Source: an uncultured Lachnospiraceae bacterium
GTDB lineage: Bacteria; Bacillota; Clostridia; Lachnospirales; Lachnospiraceae
Length of the DNA: 59,327 nucleotides
Reading direction: 5' to 3'
Assembly (NCBI GenBank): GCA_902762905.1
Contig: CACWQE010000012.1
Location: 8,440 to 67,766 of the forward strand
The position numbers and the translations under genes were made by a program. Positions within the stretch are counted from its first letter, which is position 1. The number at the start of each line of letters is the position of its first letter. Below the pieces are notes generated by a model. That model did no database searches and was not told the origin of the DNA. It saw nothing but the letters and a program-made list of their open reading frames with translations. Positions 30,047 through 39,579 of this stretch are shown in pieces.

Positions 30047-30085
30047 AAAAGGACACCCATACCCGGTACTGAGTATAAGTGTCCT
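30047..30085 (-). terminator. Terminator after thrC
   Basis: Minus strand: AGGACAC and GTGTCCT enclose a partly paired interior (TTATACTC/GGGTATGG), followed by TTTT. It lies about 90 bases after the thrC stop. Confidence 0.7.
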
Positions 30086-30172
30086 GATTCGTATCTCATG
30101 TCATCTTATCTATTCAGCCCTAGTTTTGTTTATAGACAGGATGGTACTAATGAACTGTCTGTTATCATGTAA

Positions 30173-31660
30173 TTATAAAGCTAATATCTTACGTACGATC
30201 TGCTCCATCTCGCTCTTATCACACACGGTGTCATGCAATACTGCAGCACTTCGAATATCCTCAATTGCCTGTGGAATCGCTACGCCTGAGATCTTGTTAA
30301 GTTCATCCACTAATTCAAAGTCAGACTGTGCCGCATATTTCTCATCAATGGCCTCCATAACGCTTCTGGTGAACTTATATGGACTTGCAGTAGAAGCAAT
30401 TACAGTAGGAGTCGTATCCTTTGTGGCTGCTACATACTTATCGTATACAGTTGCTGCAACTGCCGTATGCGTATCCATAATATAATGATCTGACTCATAG
30501 ACCTTCTTGATCGTCTTAGCAGTCTCTTCCTCACTTGCATAATTACCATAGAACTCGGCAAGTTTTGCTTTCATCTCTGGTGTGATCTCATATCTGCCTT
30601 CTGTATTCAGTGCATTCATTAATTCTGCATCTTTCTTTGCATCATCCCCTGCAATGTGATAGATCAGACGCTCTAAGTTGCTGGAGATCAGAATATCCAT
30701 AGATGGTGAAGTTGTAAGAATGAACTCACGATTCTTATCATACACACCCGTCTCAAAGAAATCATATAATACTTTATTCTCATTCGAAGCACAGATGAAT
30801 TTGGCAATTGGAAGTCCCATCTCTTTTGCATAGTAAGCAGCAAGAATGTTACCAAAGTTACCAGTCGGTACAACAACATTAATCTTGTCCCCTGCCTTAA
30901 TCTCACCATTTGCAACCATACGGGTATACGCATATACATAATATACCATCTGTGGAACCAGACGTCCGATATTGATGGAATTTGCAGAAGAGAACTGATA
31001 TCCCTTTGCATCCATTGCCTTGGCAAGCTCCTTATCATTAAACATATTCTTAACACCTGTCTGTGCATCATCAAAATTACCGATAATGCCAACAACTGAT
31101 GTATTATCTCCCTTCTGGGTTACCATCTGCTTTTCCTGAATCGGACTTACACCGTTCTTTGGATAAAATACAATGATCTTCGTACCCGGTACATCTGCAA
31201 AGCCTGCCAATGCAGCCTTACCCGTATCACCAGAGGTTGCTGTCAGAATCACAATCTCGTTCTTAATCTGATTCTTCTTTGCTGAAGTAACTAATAAATA
31301 AGGCAGAATAGAAAGAGCCATATCCTTAAATGCAATCGTTGAACCATGGAATAACTCCAAATAGTGTGCACCTGCTTTGTTGACCAATGGTGCGATCACC
31401 GGTGTATCAAACTTCTTATCATATGCACTGTTAATACAATACTTCAATTCTTCTTCCGTAAAGTCACTGAGCATTCTGCTCATTACTTCATATGCAACTT
31501 CCTGATAACTCATCTTTGCCAGATCATTCAGATCCACATCTAATGCAGGGATTGCATCTGGAACAAACAAGCCGCCATTCTCTGCTAAACCTTTCAGAAT
31601 TGCCTGTGATGCAGTTGCTGTTTCATTGCTGTTTCTTGTACTTTTGTAAGTTACTGCCAT
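30173..31660 (-). CDS. thrC: Threonine synthase
   Basis: 495 aa PLP enzyme that makes threonine from O-phosphohomoserine. HGSTIAFKDMALSILPYLL holds the PLP-binding Lys, and LTATSGDTGKAALAGF is the phosphate-binding loop. The length fits the longer, E. coli/yeast-like class with the N-terminal MAVTYKSTRNSNETATASQA segment. It stands alone between two terminator-like or promoter regions. No T-box leader is visible. Confidence 0.94.
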   Translation of the reverse strand: MAVTYKSTRNSNETATASQAILKGLAENGGLFVPDAIPALDVDLNDLAKMSYQEVAYEVMSRMLSDFTEEELKYCINSAYDKKFDTPVIAPLVNKAGAHYLELFHGSTIAFKDMALSILPYLLVTSAKKNQIKNEIVILTATSGDTGKAALAGFADVPGTKIIVFYPKNGVSPIQEKQMVTQKGDNTSVVGIIGNFDDAQTGVKNMFNDKELAKAMDAKGYQFSSANSINIGRLVPQMVYYVYAYTRMVANGEIKAGDKINVVVPTGNFGNILAAYYAKEMGLPIAKFICASNENKVLYDFFETGVYDKNREFILTTSPSMDILISSNLERLIYHIAGDDAKKDAELMNALNTEGRYEITPEMKAKLAEFYGNYASEEETAKTIKKVYESDHYIMDTHTAVAATVYDKYVAATKDTTPTVIASTASPYKFTRSVMEAIDEKYAAQSDFELVDELNKISGVAIPQAIEDIRSAAVLHDTVCDKSEMEQIVRKILAL

Positions 31661-31723
31661 TCCTTTATCCTCTTTTCACATATATTTCATTGACCCCATT
31701 CTAGACCGGGTTCCAATAATCCA

Positions 31724-32605
31724 CTACTCTGCTAAATATACTTCCATTGTTCGTCTTCCCCAACGAACTGCCTCTTTATGTGTCATAAAGAACATATCAA
31801 TACGATTACCCTTGATCGCACCACCTCTGTCCTCTGCCACATAGACTTGTCCATTGATCACGACTTTGGTTCCAAATGGTATCACACTTGTATCTACTGC
31901 TATCGTATGATTGGAAGTCGGTACTGTACCACTTGCCGTACGATTCCTTCCTGAATATACACCACAACAGATTCGACAGGTACAATATGCTGTTATTACG
32001 AACTTGCCAAGTTTCTCTCCATGGGTAGAAGCATATACCGGTTCTCCAACCTGTCCGCCTTTCGATGCAGTTGCTCCGGTTCCGGTATCACTGCTGTCCC
32101 CGGTATCGATCGCAACACGTCCCGAGCCATCGCTGCTACCGCCGTTCTCCACCTGCAATGCAATCTGACGCATCTTCTCTCTCTTAGCCTGCTCTGCCAT
32201 CTGTTTCGCAAGGAGTGCTTTACGATCCGCCTCTTCTTTCTCCGCTTTCGCTTTCTCATATGCCAGACGGTCTGCTGTCTTCTCACTCATTGCCGTCAAA
32301 TCATTCACAGCGCGAATCTGTTCCAACTGCTCTGTATCATAGTACTTATCTAATGTATTCATCTGGGCAAGCTGCAGATCATCCATGTATCCATATTTCA
32401 TGGTATCATAGCCTACTTTCTGTACTTTGTGCAGCGTAGGTACTACATAATTCTCATTCGCTGCCGCAACCGAAACACTACTCAGCTTTCCCGGCAGTTC
32501 TCCCGCAGTCACCACTACGCGATACCCAAACACCACGATCAACAAAGCAAAGAATGTTAACAAAAGAATTCCTATTATTGTCTTAACTTGTATTCTCTTC
32601 TTCAT
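31724..32605 (-). CDS. 3D-domain cell-wall protein (membrane-anchored, YocH/YabE-like)
   Basis: 293 aa from the ATG at 32605, which lies about 35 bases after a strong promoter; an in-frame codon at 32722 is upstream of that promoter. One N-terminal membrane segment (about residues 8-28) is followed by a coiled coil rich in Lys/Glu/Ala (about 95-135) and a Gly/Ser/Asp linker. The C-terminal ~90-residue 3D domain has ITAYCTCRICCGVYSG, AVDTSVIPFGTKVVING and EDRGGAIKGNRIDMF with the conserved Asp residues. Such domains resemble lytic transglycosylases and cut or bind peptidoglycan. Enzyme activity is inferred. Confidence 0.82.
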   Translation of the reverse strand: MKKRIQVKTIIGILLLTFFALLIVVFGYRVVVTAGELPGKLSSVSVAAANENYVVPTLHKVQKVGYDTMKYGYMDDLQLAQMNTLDKYYDTEQLEQIRAVNDLTAMSEKTADRLAYEKAKAEKEEADRKALLAKQMAEQAKREKMRQIALQVENGGSSDGSGRVAIDTGDSSDTGTGATASKGGQVGEPVYASTHGEKLGKFVITAYCTCRICCGVYSGRNRTASGTVPTSNHTIAVDTSVIPFGTKVVINGQVYVAEDRGGAIKGNRIDMFFMTHKEAVRWGRRTMEVYLAE

Positions 32606-32647
32606 CCCCAAATCGCCTTCTTCATCATATATGACATATGTATCTAG

Positions 32648-32676
32648 ATTATATGGTCTCTTCGATAAAAGGTCAA
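32648..32676 (-). promoter_or_regulatory. Promoter of the 3D-domain gene
   Basis: Minus strand: TTGACC (32671-32676), 17-bp spacer, TATAAT (32648-32653). It fixes the start of the 3D gene at 32605. Confidence 0.8.
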
Positions 32677-32703
32677 GTATTTTCGCTTGTTGTAATAAGA
32701 AAC

Positions 32704-32731
32704 TTGAATTTTTCGCCGTCATCCGTATAAT
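32704..32731 (+). promoter_or_regulatory. Promoter of the AP2-like gene
   Basis: TTGAAT (32704-32709), 16-bp spacer, TATAAT (32726-32731), then AAGAAGGGAG ten bases before the ATG. Divergent from the 3D-gene promoter with 27 bp between the two -35 boxes. Confidence 0.7.
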
Positions 32732-32764
32732 AAAAATTATTCAAAAGAAGGGAGTCATATTTGT

Positions 32765-33583
32765 ATGCACGGATATCCTGGCGTATCATCCGCTATCAAA
32801 AAGAATGGCGATATCTATTATCGCAGTTCCATTACTGTACATGGCAAACATATCAGTCTCGGAAGTTTCTCTTCCAAACTGCAGGCTTCTGCCGCTTATC
32901 AGGAAGCGTGTGCGCTCCTGCATCAGCACAAAGGAACGATCGCAACCTATCCGAAAGATTGTGCCTTAGACTTTAACAAATACGTCAGTATTCTTAATCT
33001 ACGGGACAGCGGGCTTTACTTCAAAACTCCCATTTACCTGCACAAGTCTTATTTTTACTATTATATAACGCCAGAACAATATTTTATCTTTGACCGGGAA
33101 GACCTGTTTTTCTATGCCACACATACCATTCAATTTCGCGGTGGCTATTATTTTGTCTGCGATTATGGCAGCCAGTATAGCATCCTGTCCCGTTACGGTA
33201 TACACAACTATGCCCGCAAAGGAACCGATTACATCTTTGCAAATGGAAACGAATTTGATTTTCGTTACGAAAATATTCAGGTGATCAACGACTACATGGG
33301 CGTCCGTAAGTTAGAAAATGTAACATCTGCCATGTACGAAGCGGTAATCCATATTCAAGGAAACTATATTATCGGTCGTTACCCGGATGCAATTACTGCT
33401 GCCATTGCATACAACAAAGCAGCCGATCATCTACGTGCAAAGGGAATTGATCGCAATTATGTCCGAAACTATATTCATTCCTATTCAGCCAAGCAATACA
33501 AGGCAGCCTACGAACAGATACGCATTTCCAATAAGATCCTTAATTATCCGGTCTCTCCTTCCGAAAAAGGGATTGAAGAATGA
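32765..33583 (+). CDS. Two AP2-like domains around a degenerate HNH module; possible domesticated homing endonuclease
   Basis: 272 aa. Residues 6-52 (GVSSAIKKNGDIYYRSSI ... LGSFSSKLQASAAYQEA) and 179-222 (GVRKLENVTSAMYEA, GRYPDAITAAIAYNKAADHL) follow the AP2/ERF DNA-binding pattern. Residues 134-175 read like an HNH_3 homing-endonuclease core: DYIFANGNEFDFRYENIQVI aligns with the usual HHIDGNKLNNRxENL, but the His residues are lost. It is therefore probably a DNA-binding protein without nuclease activity. It has its own promoter, lies between divergent neighbours, and is followed by rnpB. Target and role are unknown. Confidence 0.6.
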   Translation: MHGYPGVSSAIKKNGDIYYRSSITVHGKHISLGSFSSKLQASAAYQEACALLHQHKGTIATYPKDCALDFNKYVSILNLRDSGLYFKTPIYLHKSYFYYYITPEQYFIFDREDLFFYATHTIQFRGGYYFVCDYGSQYSILSRYGIHNYARKGTDYIFANGNEFDFRYENIQVINDYMGVRKLENVTSAMYEAVIHIQGNYIIGRYPDAITAAIAYNKAADHLRAKGIDRNYVRNYIHSYSAKQYKAAYEQIRISNKILNYPVSPSEKGIEE

Positions 33584-33606
33584 CAAATAGTGTGCTACAA
33601 TCAAGT

Positions 33607-33951
33607 CCGACTTGGACAAATGATCGCGGCTGCAGAAACGAAAGGCTGCAGGTGAGGAAAGTCCGGGCTTCATAGGGCAGGGTGCCGGATAACGTCCGGT
33701 GGAGGCGACTCCCAGGCTAGTGCAACAGAAATATACCGCCAGGCAACTGGTAAGGGTGGAAAGGCGAGGTAAGAGCTCACCGCTGTCTTGGTAACAAGGC
33801 AGGCTCTGTAAACCCCACTCGAAGCAAGACCGAACAGAAAACGATGTGGCGGCCCGTCACGTTTTCGGGTAGGTTGCTTGAACCTGTTGGTAACAGCAGG
33901 TCTAGATAGATGATCATTCAACGACATAACCCGGCTTATCGGCCAAGTCAT
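33607..33951 (+). ncRNA. rnpB: RNase P RNA
   Basis: Catalytic RNA of RNase P, which matures the 5' ends of tRNAs. Direct matches to conserved cores: GAGGAAAGTCCGGGCT near the 5' end, ACAGAAATATACCGCC, GGTAAGGGTGGAAAGG, AAACCCCACTCGAAGCAAGA, and AGATAGATGATCATT plus ACATAACCCGGCTTA near the 3' end. The ends are set by the P1 helix, GACTTGG (33609-33615) pairing with CCAAGTC (33943-33949). Length of about 345 nt. No promoter of its own was sought out beyond the upstream gene. Confidence 0.95.
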
Positions 33952-33972
33952 TTTCTTGTAAATAATTAATAA

Positions 33973-34017
33973 AAGAAGAGACGTAGATGGTAGCCTTACC
34001 ACTCTACGTCTCTTCTT
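33973..34017. terminator. Strong bidirectional terminator between rnpB and the next gene
   Basis: A perfect 15-bp stem AAGAAGAGACGTAGA / TCTACGTCTCTTCTT encloses TGGTA-GCCT-TACCA. A/T-rich flanks on both sides allow it to stop rnpB (plus) and the convergent minus-strand gene. Confidence 0.88.
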
Positions 34018-34048
34018 CTCTATTCCGATTCTAATTCAAACTTATTGA

Positions 34049-34768
34049 TTACTTTGCCTGCGTCAATAACGCTTTCCCTTCCTGCCAATAGAAACAATAA
34101 TCAATCAAACTAACGGAAGTGTGCGGATATCTCACTAACAATTCTTCTCTCGTATATGACTTCGAACAGATCTCAGCCATCAAGGTACGAATCTCCCAGA
34201 TCATATCCTGTCTTGATTCTCTATCTAACAGGGAAAATATGTACTGACTCTTATACGGAAGATGTGCATAGATATCATCCACCATCGTGTCTACCGATAC
34301 ATTCTGATTCCGATAATCGTCAATCAATTCAAACACCTGATACTTCTCATCATTCGGAATTCCAGCATGCCGTGCAATCAGAATGGATGCCAGCTCTTCG
34401 GTACTCTTATTCTGATAGCCGAACTTATCAATATTGTAATCTGCAAAGGTATCCACCAGCATCTGTAAATGATGTCTGATCTGATACTGCGGAAGTTCTG
34501 CACAAAAATCTGTTAATTCATCATGAATTCCGGTCTCCTCATTCCAATAGATCAGTGCATATACCCAATACACCAGATAACAGATCATAATATCGTCGAT
34601 ACCATCTTTGCGGTCTGTAAAAGCAAAGGCTGACTTAAGCTTAGCACCTAAGCTCTTAAAATCCGTCTCGCTAAGTGTTAAATCACTTAACAGCCTGATA
34701 TTCGGTATCTGTGTCTCAAAATATGCTTTCATCTGTGGTAGATCAAACTTTTGTCCTGATACGCCCAT
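34049..34768 (-). CDS. Conserved-looking protein of unknown function
   Basis: 239 aa from the ATG at 34768, chosen for the strong SD AAGGAGGG seven bases upstream. Soluble and mostly helical, with no signal peptide and no membrane segment. It has several aromatic-rich stretches (CYLVYWVYALIYWNEETGI) and ends near LIDYCFYWQEGKAL. I do not recognise the family. It has its own promoter and faces rnpB across a bidirectional terminator. Confidence 0.75.
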   Translation of the reverse strand: MGVSGQKFDLPQMKAYFETQIPNIRLLSDLTLSETDFKSLGAKLKSAFAFTDRKDGIDDIMICYLVYWVYALIYWNEETGIHDELTDFCAELPQYQIRHHLQMLVDTFADYNIDKFGYQNKSTEELASILIARHAGIPNDEKYQVFELIDDYRNQNVSVDTMVDDIYAHLPYKSQYIFSLLDRESRQDMIWEIRTLMAEICSKSYTREELLVRYPHTSVSLIDYCFYWQEGKALLTQAK

Positions 34769-34799
34769 AAAACAGCCCTCCTTAAACACGTTTTCATAC

Positions 34800-34828
34800 A
34801 TTATAGCATACCCATTTGGCATTGTCAC
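34800..34828 (-). promoter_or_regulatory. Promoter of the unknown 239-aa gene
   Basis: Minus strand: GTGACA (34823-34828), 17-bp spacer, TGC-extended TATAAT (34800-34805). It places transcription start about 25 bases before the ATG at 34768. Confidence 0.7.
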
Positions 34829-34956
34829 TATATTGCACATATTTTTCATACTTTTTTATAGTTATTTCACAATATTTTCCTGTTTTGGACAGTTCTCGAC
34901 AGTTTGATCCTTTCTTTTCAATAAACCGCTTTTGTTCGATATTGTGTCGACTTATT

Positions 34957-36615
34957 CTATACCGGGAAACAACTGCCACCAACAAACTCTCTCAAAATAC
35001 TGTTATTCGGTATCGACTCCGAACCAACGGCTAAGAAATAATCTAAGAATTTGAGCAGACGTTTCGCCTCCTGATACTCCGGGCAGTCCTTTGGAATTGC
35101 AAACAACAATGGTTCTACATACGGTTTGATCACACTAAGCTCATAGATTAATGCCGAATTGAACATAGCATCTGCTTCCTCCTGATAAGGGAATATATTG
35201 CGTTCCTCTCCTCTTCGTACCGAATCCCACATTGCAATCGTCTTTTGTGCATTGTGTCCTCTTGTTCTGGCATCTCTTACAATACGCCGGATCAAACGTC
35301 CATCCGTTGTTGCGATCCGGTTATGTTCATCTACATTAAGCTGCGTCAACGCACTGATATAGATACGGAACTTACTGTCATCCGGCAACTGCTTGGAAAC
35401 TGCCGGATTCAATCCGTGTATTCCTTCAATTACTAATACATCATTGTCATGAAGCTGCAACGTATCTCCCTTATATTCCCTTTCCCCGATCAGAAAGTTA
35501 AACGTTGGCATCGCAACTTCTTCTCCTTGCAACAGGCGGTACATATCCTGATTAAACTGCTTTACATCCAATGCTTCTAAACATTCAAAATCAAAGTTTC
35601 CCTCTGCATCTCTTGGCGTATACTTGCGATCCACAAAATAATTATCCATCGCAATCGGATGTGGATGCATACCAAGTGCCCGCAATTGAATACTCAACCG
35701 ATGAGAAAATGATGTCTTTCCAGAAGAACTTGGACCTGCGATCAATACAAACTTCTTATCCTGCTGTTTGATCGTCTCTGCAATCTCTGCAATTCGTTTC
35801 TCCTGCAACGCCTCCTGCACTAGCATAAGATCGCTGATCTCTCCCGCTGCTATCGCATCATTTAATCCACCTACCGTATCTACATTCAGCATAACGCCCC
35901 AGTCATCGGACTGCTTCAGCACTTGAAACAGTTTGTTCTGTGGACGGAATTCCGGCACAACACAAGGCTCTTTTCTTGCCGGCATCTGTAACACGAATCC
36001 CTCTTCATATAGATACAACGCAAAATATTTGAGGTAGCCCGTTGATGGTACCATAAATCCATAATAATAATCCTCAAATTCCTCTAACAGATAAGCATTC
36101 GCATTAGATGCCCGTCTATATTTGAACAACTGTACTTTGTCCTTTCTTCCCTGCGCAGAAAAACGTTTAACCAGATCATGTGCATTATATGTATGCTTCT
36201 CAATCGGCAGATCTGCATCTACCAACTCCTGCATCCGTACTGTAACCTTCTCTAATAATTCCTGCGACAACTTCACCTGCTTACTGTTAAGCTCGCAATA
36301 TAAGCCCTTACTTAAGGAGAACAAGACACGGATTCTTCCCGTAGCATCCTGTTCCTTTAATACATCCCGGAATGCCTTCAGCATCATTAAAACCATACTT
36401 CTTCTGTATGTCTCAATTCCGATCTTGTCAGATGTGCACACGAATGTAATCTGTGCATGCTCCTTCACCGGTTTAAATAACTCACACAAATGGCGGTTCT
36501 GATACGCTAGCACGATCTGCCCATTCTCGCATTTTCCGTACTGCTTTGCCACCTGCTCTAATGTTGTTCCCTCTTCTACTTTGCGTGTAACCCCATCTAC
36601 TGTAATCTGCATCAT
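34957..36615 (-). CDS. Nucleoside (uridine) kinase with TGS and ThrRS-like N-terminal domains
   Basis: 552 aa. An N-terminal TGS-like domain (ITVDGVTRKVEEGTTLEQVA, residues 3-60) and a region resembling the second additional domain of threonyl-tRNA synthetase are followed by a P-loop kinase from about residue 290. Key motifs are VLIAGPSSSGKTSFSHRLS and AMDNYFVDRKYTPRD. This architecture is common in Clostridia and annotated as uridine kinase. Substrate is inferred from the PRK/Udk family; a regulatory role of the ThrRS-like part is possible. Confidence 0.85.
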   Translation of the reverse strand: MMQITVDGVTRKVEEGTTLEQVAKQYGKCENGQIVLAYQNRHLCELFKPVKEHAQITFVCTSDKIGIETYRRSMVLMMLKAFRDVLKEQDATGRIRVLFSLSKGLYCELNSKQVKLSQELLEKVTVRMQELVDADLPIEKHTYNAHDLVKRFSAQGRKDKVQLFKYRRASNANAYLLEEFEDYYYGFMVPSTGYLKYFALYLYEEGFVLQMPARKEPCVVPEFRPQNKLFQVLKQSDDWGVMLNVDTVGGLNDAIAAGEISDLMLVQEALQEKRIAEIAETIKQQDKKFVLIAGPSSSGKTSFSHRLSIQLRALGMHPHPIAMDNYFVDRKYTPRDAEGNFDFECLEALDVKQFNQDMYRLLQGEEVAMPTFNFLIGEREYKGDTLQLHDNDVLVIEGIHGLNPAVSKQLPDDSKFRIYISALTQLNVDEHNRIATTDGRLIRRIVRDARTRGHNAQKTIAMWDSVRRGEERNIFPYQEEADAMFNSALIYELSVIKPYVEPLLFAIPKDCPEYQEAKRLLKFLDYFLAVGSESIPNNSILREFVGGSCFPV

Positions 36616-36639
36616 ATATACTGCCTCCTTCTCTCGCTG

Positions 36640-37440
36640 CTATAACACCTGCACCGGACACCCGGTATCCATCTCTAATATTGTAAAATCTGCATCCTTC
36701 CAATGTGTCTTCAAATAATCACTGATATATCGTATGAAGATATGCTCCAACCCATAATGCGTGGCATCTAAGATCGTCATACCCATATCCACCGCATCTA
36801 ATCCTTCATGATGCGTATAATCTCCCGTTAAATATAGCGTATATCCATCGTGGCAGACCTTCTTCATCTCACTCTTCCCAGAACCCGGAAGCACTGCAAT
36901 CCGTTCAAATAACGTATCCTTTTTATCCGGTGCCTGATATAACATCACAAATGGAATCTGAAACTGCTGTTTAACCCACTCTGCCACCTGTTTAGCCGTC
37001 ATAGGCTGTGGCAGCTTTCCATATCTGCCAAGTCCCTCTGTCTGTCCCGGTTCACAGGTAATCGGTGACGTCTCGGTAAGGTTCAGATATTCCGGTCCGC
37101 AGGCAAGCTCAGCCATACCACCTACAATATCAAAATTTGTGTGCATAGCATAATAACAGATTCCATGCTCTGCTAAAGTAAGAATCTTTTCTGTCACAAA
37201 ATGATCCTCATTGATCTGCTTAACGGACGAAAAGATCATTGGATGATGTGTGATCAGCATATCTACCTGCTCTGTGACCGCCTGTTCCACCACTTTACAG
37301 GTTGCATCCAGGGCAATCATCACTCTTTTTACTTCTTTTTCCTTCCGGCCCACCAATAATCCGACATTATCCCATTCACAGGCATATTGCTTTGGAGAGA
37401 GTTGTTCCAATCCTTCTATAATCTGAGAACATTTCATCAT
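36640..37440 (-). CDS. Nif3-like dinuclear metal centre protein
   Basis: 266 aa, NIF3/YqfO family. LLITHHPMIFSSVKQI holds the HH metal ligands and the C-terminal LTGDYTHHEGLDAVDMGMTI the others; it lacks the CutA1-like insertion of longer members. It is often annotated as GTP cyclohydrolase 1 type 2, which is doubtful. Placed next to trmK and rpoD as in many Firmicutes. Confidence 0.88.
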   Translation of the reverse strand: MMKCSQIIEGLEQLSPKQYACEWDNVGLLVGRKEKEVKRVMIALDATCKVVEQAVTEQVDMLITHHPMIFSSVKQINEDHFVTEKILTLAEHGICYYAMHTNFDIVGGMAELACGPEYLNLTETSPITCEPGQTEGLGRYGKLPQPMTAKQVAEWVKQQFQIPFVMLYQAPDKKDTLFERIAVLPGSGKSEMKKVCHDGYTLYLTGDYTHHEGLDAVDMGMTILDATHYGLEHIFIRYISDYLKTHWKDADFTILEMDTGCPVQVL

Positions 37441-37524
37441 GTTACACCTCCATTCTCTTAATCAAATACTATTGATATCACGGATCGCTCCATCGCCATG
37501 CAATTTGTATGTAAACATACATTG

Positions 37525-38292
37525 TTAACTGCTTTTGACCCTTACATCATAATATTCCCTTGCTGCCGTATTCATGCGAAGCTGTTCTTCCACTTCTTTC
37601 ATACGAAGCTTTGTCTTATCCGGCACCTCCTGCTCATTCTGCGCCGCCTTTGTAATCACCTCTGTCAGATTCTTGTGAATCTGTTGCAGTGTATTGCATT
37701 CCTTTTCCAAAAACTGCTGCAATACCGCATCCCGGTGTTCTAAATTATACATACCATAGATCCATCCCTCCGGTGGCATACATGTATCATCTTTCTTTCC
37801 CGGTTTTGCACTGATCACTGTATAATATTTTTCCTCATCGATCAGCATGCACTCTCTTTCAATGAAATAACCATTCTCATACAGATAATGGCGAACCTGA
37901 TCGATATCCGACTGTGGCTGCAAGATAAATGCCGGGCACTTCTCTGCCATTTCCCACACCGACCGTCCTTCTTCTAAGATCCGCATCATCAACAATCCAC
38001 CCATCCCGGCAATAATGATCGTATCCACCTCATTGGGCTGCAATTGTTCCAATCCATCACTTAATCGTAACGTAATGGTGTCTTCTAATCCATATTGCAT
38101 CACATTATTCTTTGCAATTGCTAAGGGGCCTTTTCTCACATCCATGGCAATTATTTTCTGTACCATTTTCCTCTGTCTCAAAGCGATCGATACATATGCA
38201 TGGTCACAGCCAACATCCGCAATAGCAAAGGACTGCGGTGAAACCATATTCACCACAGCCTCCATTCTTTTTGATAAATTCAATTCTTTCAT
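37525..38292 (-). CDS. trmK: tRNA (adenine-22-N1)-methyltransferase
   Basis: 255 aa SAM-dependent methyltransferase (YqfN). IADVGCDHAYVSIALRQ is the SAM-binding loop, IIIAGMGGLLMMRIL the GMGG motif, and FILQPQSDIDQVRHYL the NPPY-equivalent region. The C-terminal ~80 residues form a coiled coil that contacts tRNA. Gene order rpoD-trmK-nif3 is conserved in Firmicutes. It follows rpoD by 9 bp. Confidence 0.92.
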   Translation of the reverse strand: MKELNLSKRMEAVVNMVSPQSFAIADVGCDHAYVSIALRQRKMVQKIIAMDVRKGPLAIAKNNVMQYGLEDTITLRLSDGLEQLQPNEVDTIIIAGMGGLLMMRILEEGRSVWEMAEKCPAFILQPQSDIDQVRHYLYENGYFIERECMLIDEEKYYTVISAKPGKKDDTCMPPEGWIYGMYNLEHRDAVLQQFLEKECNTLQQIHKNLTEVITKAAQNEQEVPDKTKLRMKEVEEQLRMNTAAREYYDVRVKSS

Positions 38293-38301
38293 ACCGATCT
38301 A

Positions 38302-39522
38302 TTACTCCAGATAATCACGAAGCTTTCTGCTCCGGCTTGGATGTCTTAACTTTCTAAGTGCCTTTGCCTCAATCTGACGGATACGCTCTCTGGTTACATT
38401 GAATACTTTACCAACCTCTTCCAAAGTTCTTGCACGACCGTCATCTAAGCCAAACCGCAGCCGTAATACTTTCTGCTCTCTCTCAGTCAACGTAGACAAT
38501 ACTTCTACCAACTGTTCCTTCAATAAAGTAAATGCTGCCGCATCTGCTGGAACCGGTACATTCTCATCCTGAATGAAATCTCCCAAATGGCTGTCTTCCT
38601 CTTCACCGATCGGAGTCTCTAATGATACCGGCTCCTGAGAAATCTTCAAAATCTCACGCACACGCTCTACCGGAATATCCATCTCTTCTGCAATCTCTTC
38701 CGGCGTCGGTTCCCGGCCTAACTCCTGCAGTAACTGTCTGGAAACACGAATTAACTTGTTGATCGTCTCAACCATATGAACCGGAATACGAATGGTTCTT
38801 GCCTGATCGGCGATCGCTCTTGTAATCGCCTGACGGATCCACCAGGTTGCATACGTTGAGAACTTATATCCCTTGCGGTAATCAAACTTCTCTACCGCCT
38901 TGATCAGACCCAGATTACCCTCCTGAATCAGATCAAGGAACAACATTCCACGACCTACATATCGTTTTGCAATGCTGACTACCAGACGAAGGTTTGCCTC
39001 TGCCAGCTTCTTCTTTGCATAATCTCCCTGATTGACAAGATCCTGCAACTGCTTCTTTGTCTCTTCATCCAGATCATCGCCACCCTCTTCTAACTGGGTC
39101 TTTGCCATATCTCCAGCTTCCATCTTCTGTGCTAATTCGATCTCTTCTTCTGCATTCAACAGTGGCACTTTACCAATCTCTTTCAGATACATACGAACCG
39201 GATCTTCGATATTGGTTCCTTCCGGAACAGACAGATCGATCTTCTCAACCTCAATGTCTTCTTCTCCATCCACTTCTAACAAGGCATCCTCATCTGGTTC
39301 ATCATCTACATCAGATATCGTCAACACATCTACCTTATTAGACTCCAGGAAATCAAAAATCTCCACCATACGTTCGGTTGTCAACTCCACATTGCCCGCT
39401 GCGAAACATGCAATAATCTCGTTATCCTCAATTACATTCTTTTTCTTCTTCGCAATTGCAAGCAATTCCTGTAATTTCTCCTGAAACTGTGCATCTTCTG
39501 TAATGTTTTTTTGTTCTTCCAT
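38302..39522 (-). CDS. rpoD: Primary sigma factor SigA
   Basis: 406 aa. Acidic region 1.1 lies at the N-terminus (about 1-100). Region 1.2 is [16 protein letters not shown]. Region 2 holds [20 protein letters not shown] and [15 protein letters not shown]. Region 3 is [13 protein letters not shown], and region 4 ends with [19 protein letters not shown] and [20 protein letters not shown]. It directs RNA polymerase to housekeeping promoters such as those marked in this window. It lies in the dnaG-rpoD block. Confidence 0.97.
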   Translation of the reverse strand: MEEQKNITEDAQFQEKLQELLAIAKKKKNVIEDNEIIACFAAGNVELTTERMVEIFDFLESNKVDVLTISDVDDEPDEDALLEVDGEEDIEVEKIDLSVPEGTNIEDPVRMYLKEIGKVPLLNAEEEIELAQKMEAGDMAKTQLEEGGDDLDEETKKQLQDLVNQGDYAKKKLAEANLRLVVSIAKRYVGRGMLFLDLIQEGNLGLIKAVEKFDYRKGYKFSTYATWWIRQAITRAIADQARTIRIPVHMVETINKLIRVSRQLLQELGREPTPEEIAEEMDIPVERVREILKISQEPVSLETPIGEEEDSHLGDFIQDENVPVPADAAAFTLLKEQLVEVLSTLTEREQKVLRLRFGLDDGRARTLEEVGKVFNVTRERIRQIEAKALRKLRHPSRSRKLRDYLE

Positions 39523-39538
39523 CTTTCCATCCTTCCTT

Positions 39539-39559
39539 AAGAGAACAGACTGTTCTCTT
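39539..39559 (-). promoter_or_regulatory. Perfect hairpin between dnaG and rpoD
   Basis: Minus strand AAGAGAACAG followed by CTGTTCTCTT with one base between, about 15 bases before the rpoD start and its AAGGAAGG ribosome site. No T-run follows, so it is not a standard terminator. It could be a processing or stabilising element. Confidence 0.45.
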
Positions 39560-39579
39560 GCATATTCCTGTGTAATCTA

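Noticed and set aside
33670..34002. 110-codon minus-strand reading frame
   Set aside because: Lies antisense to rnpB and its terminator; the RNA gene explains the sequence.
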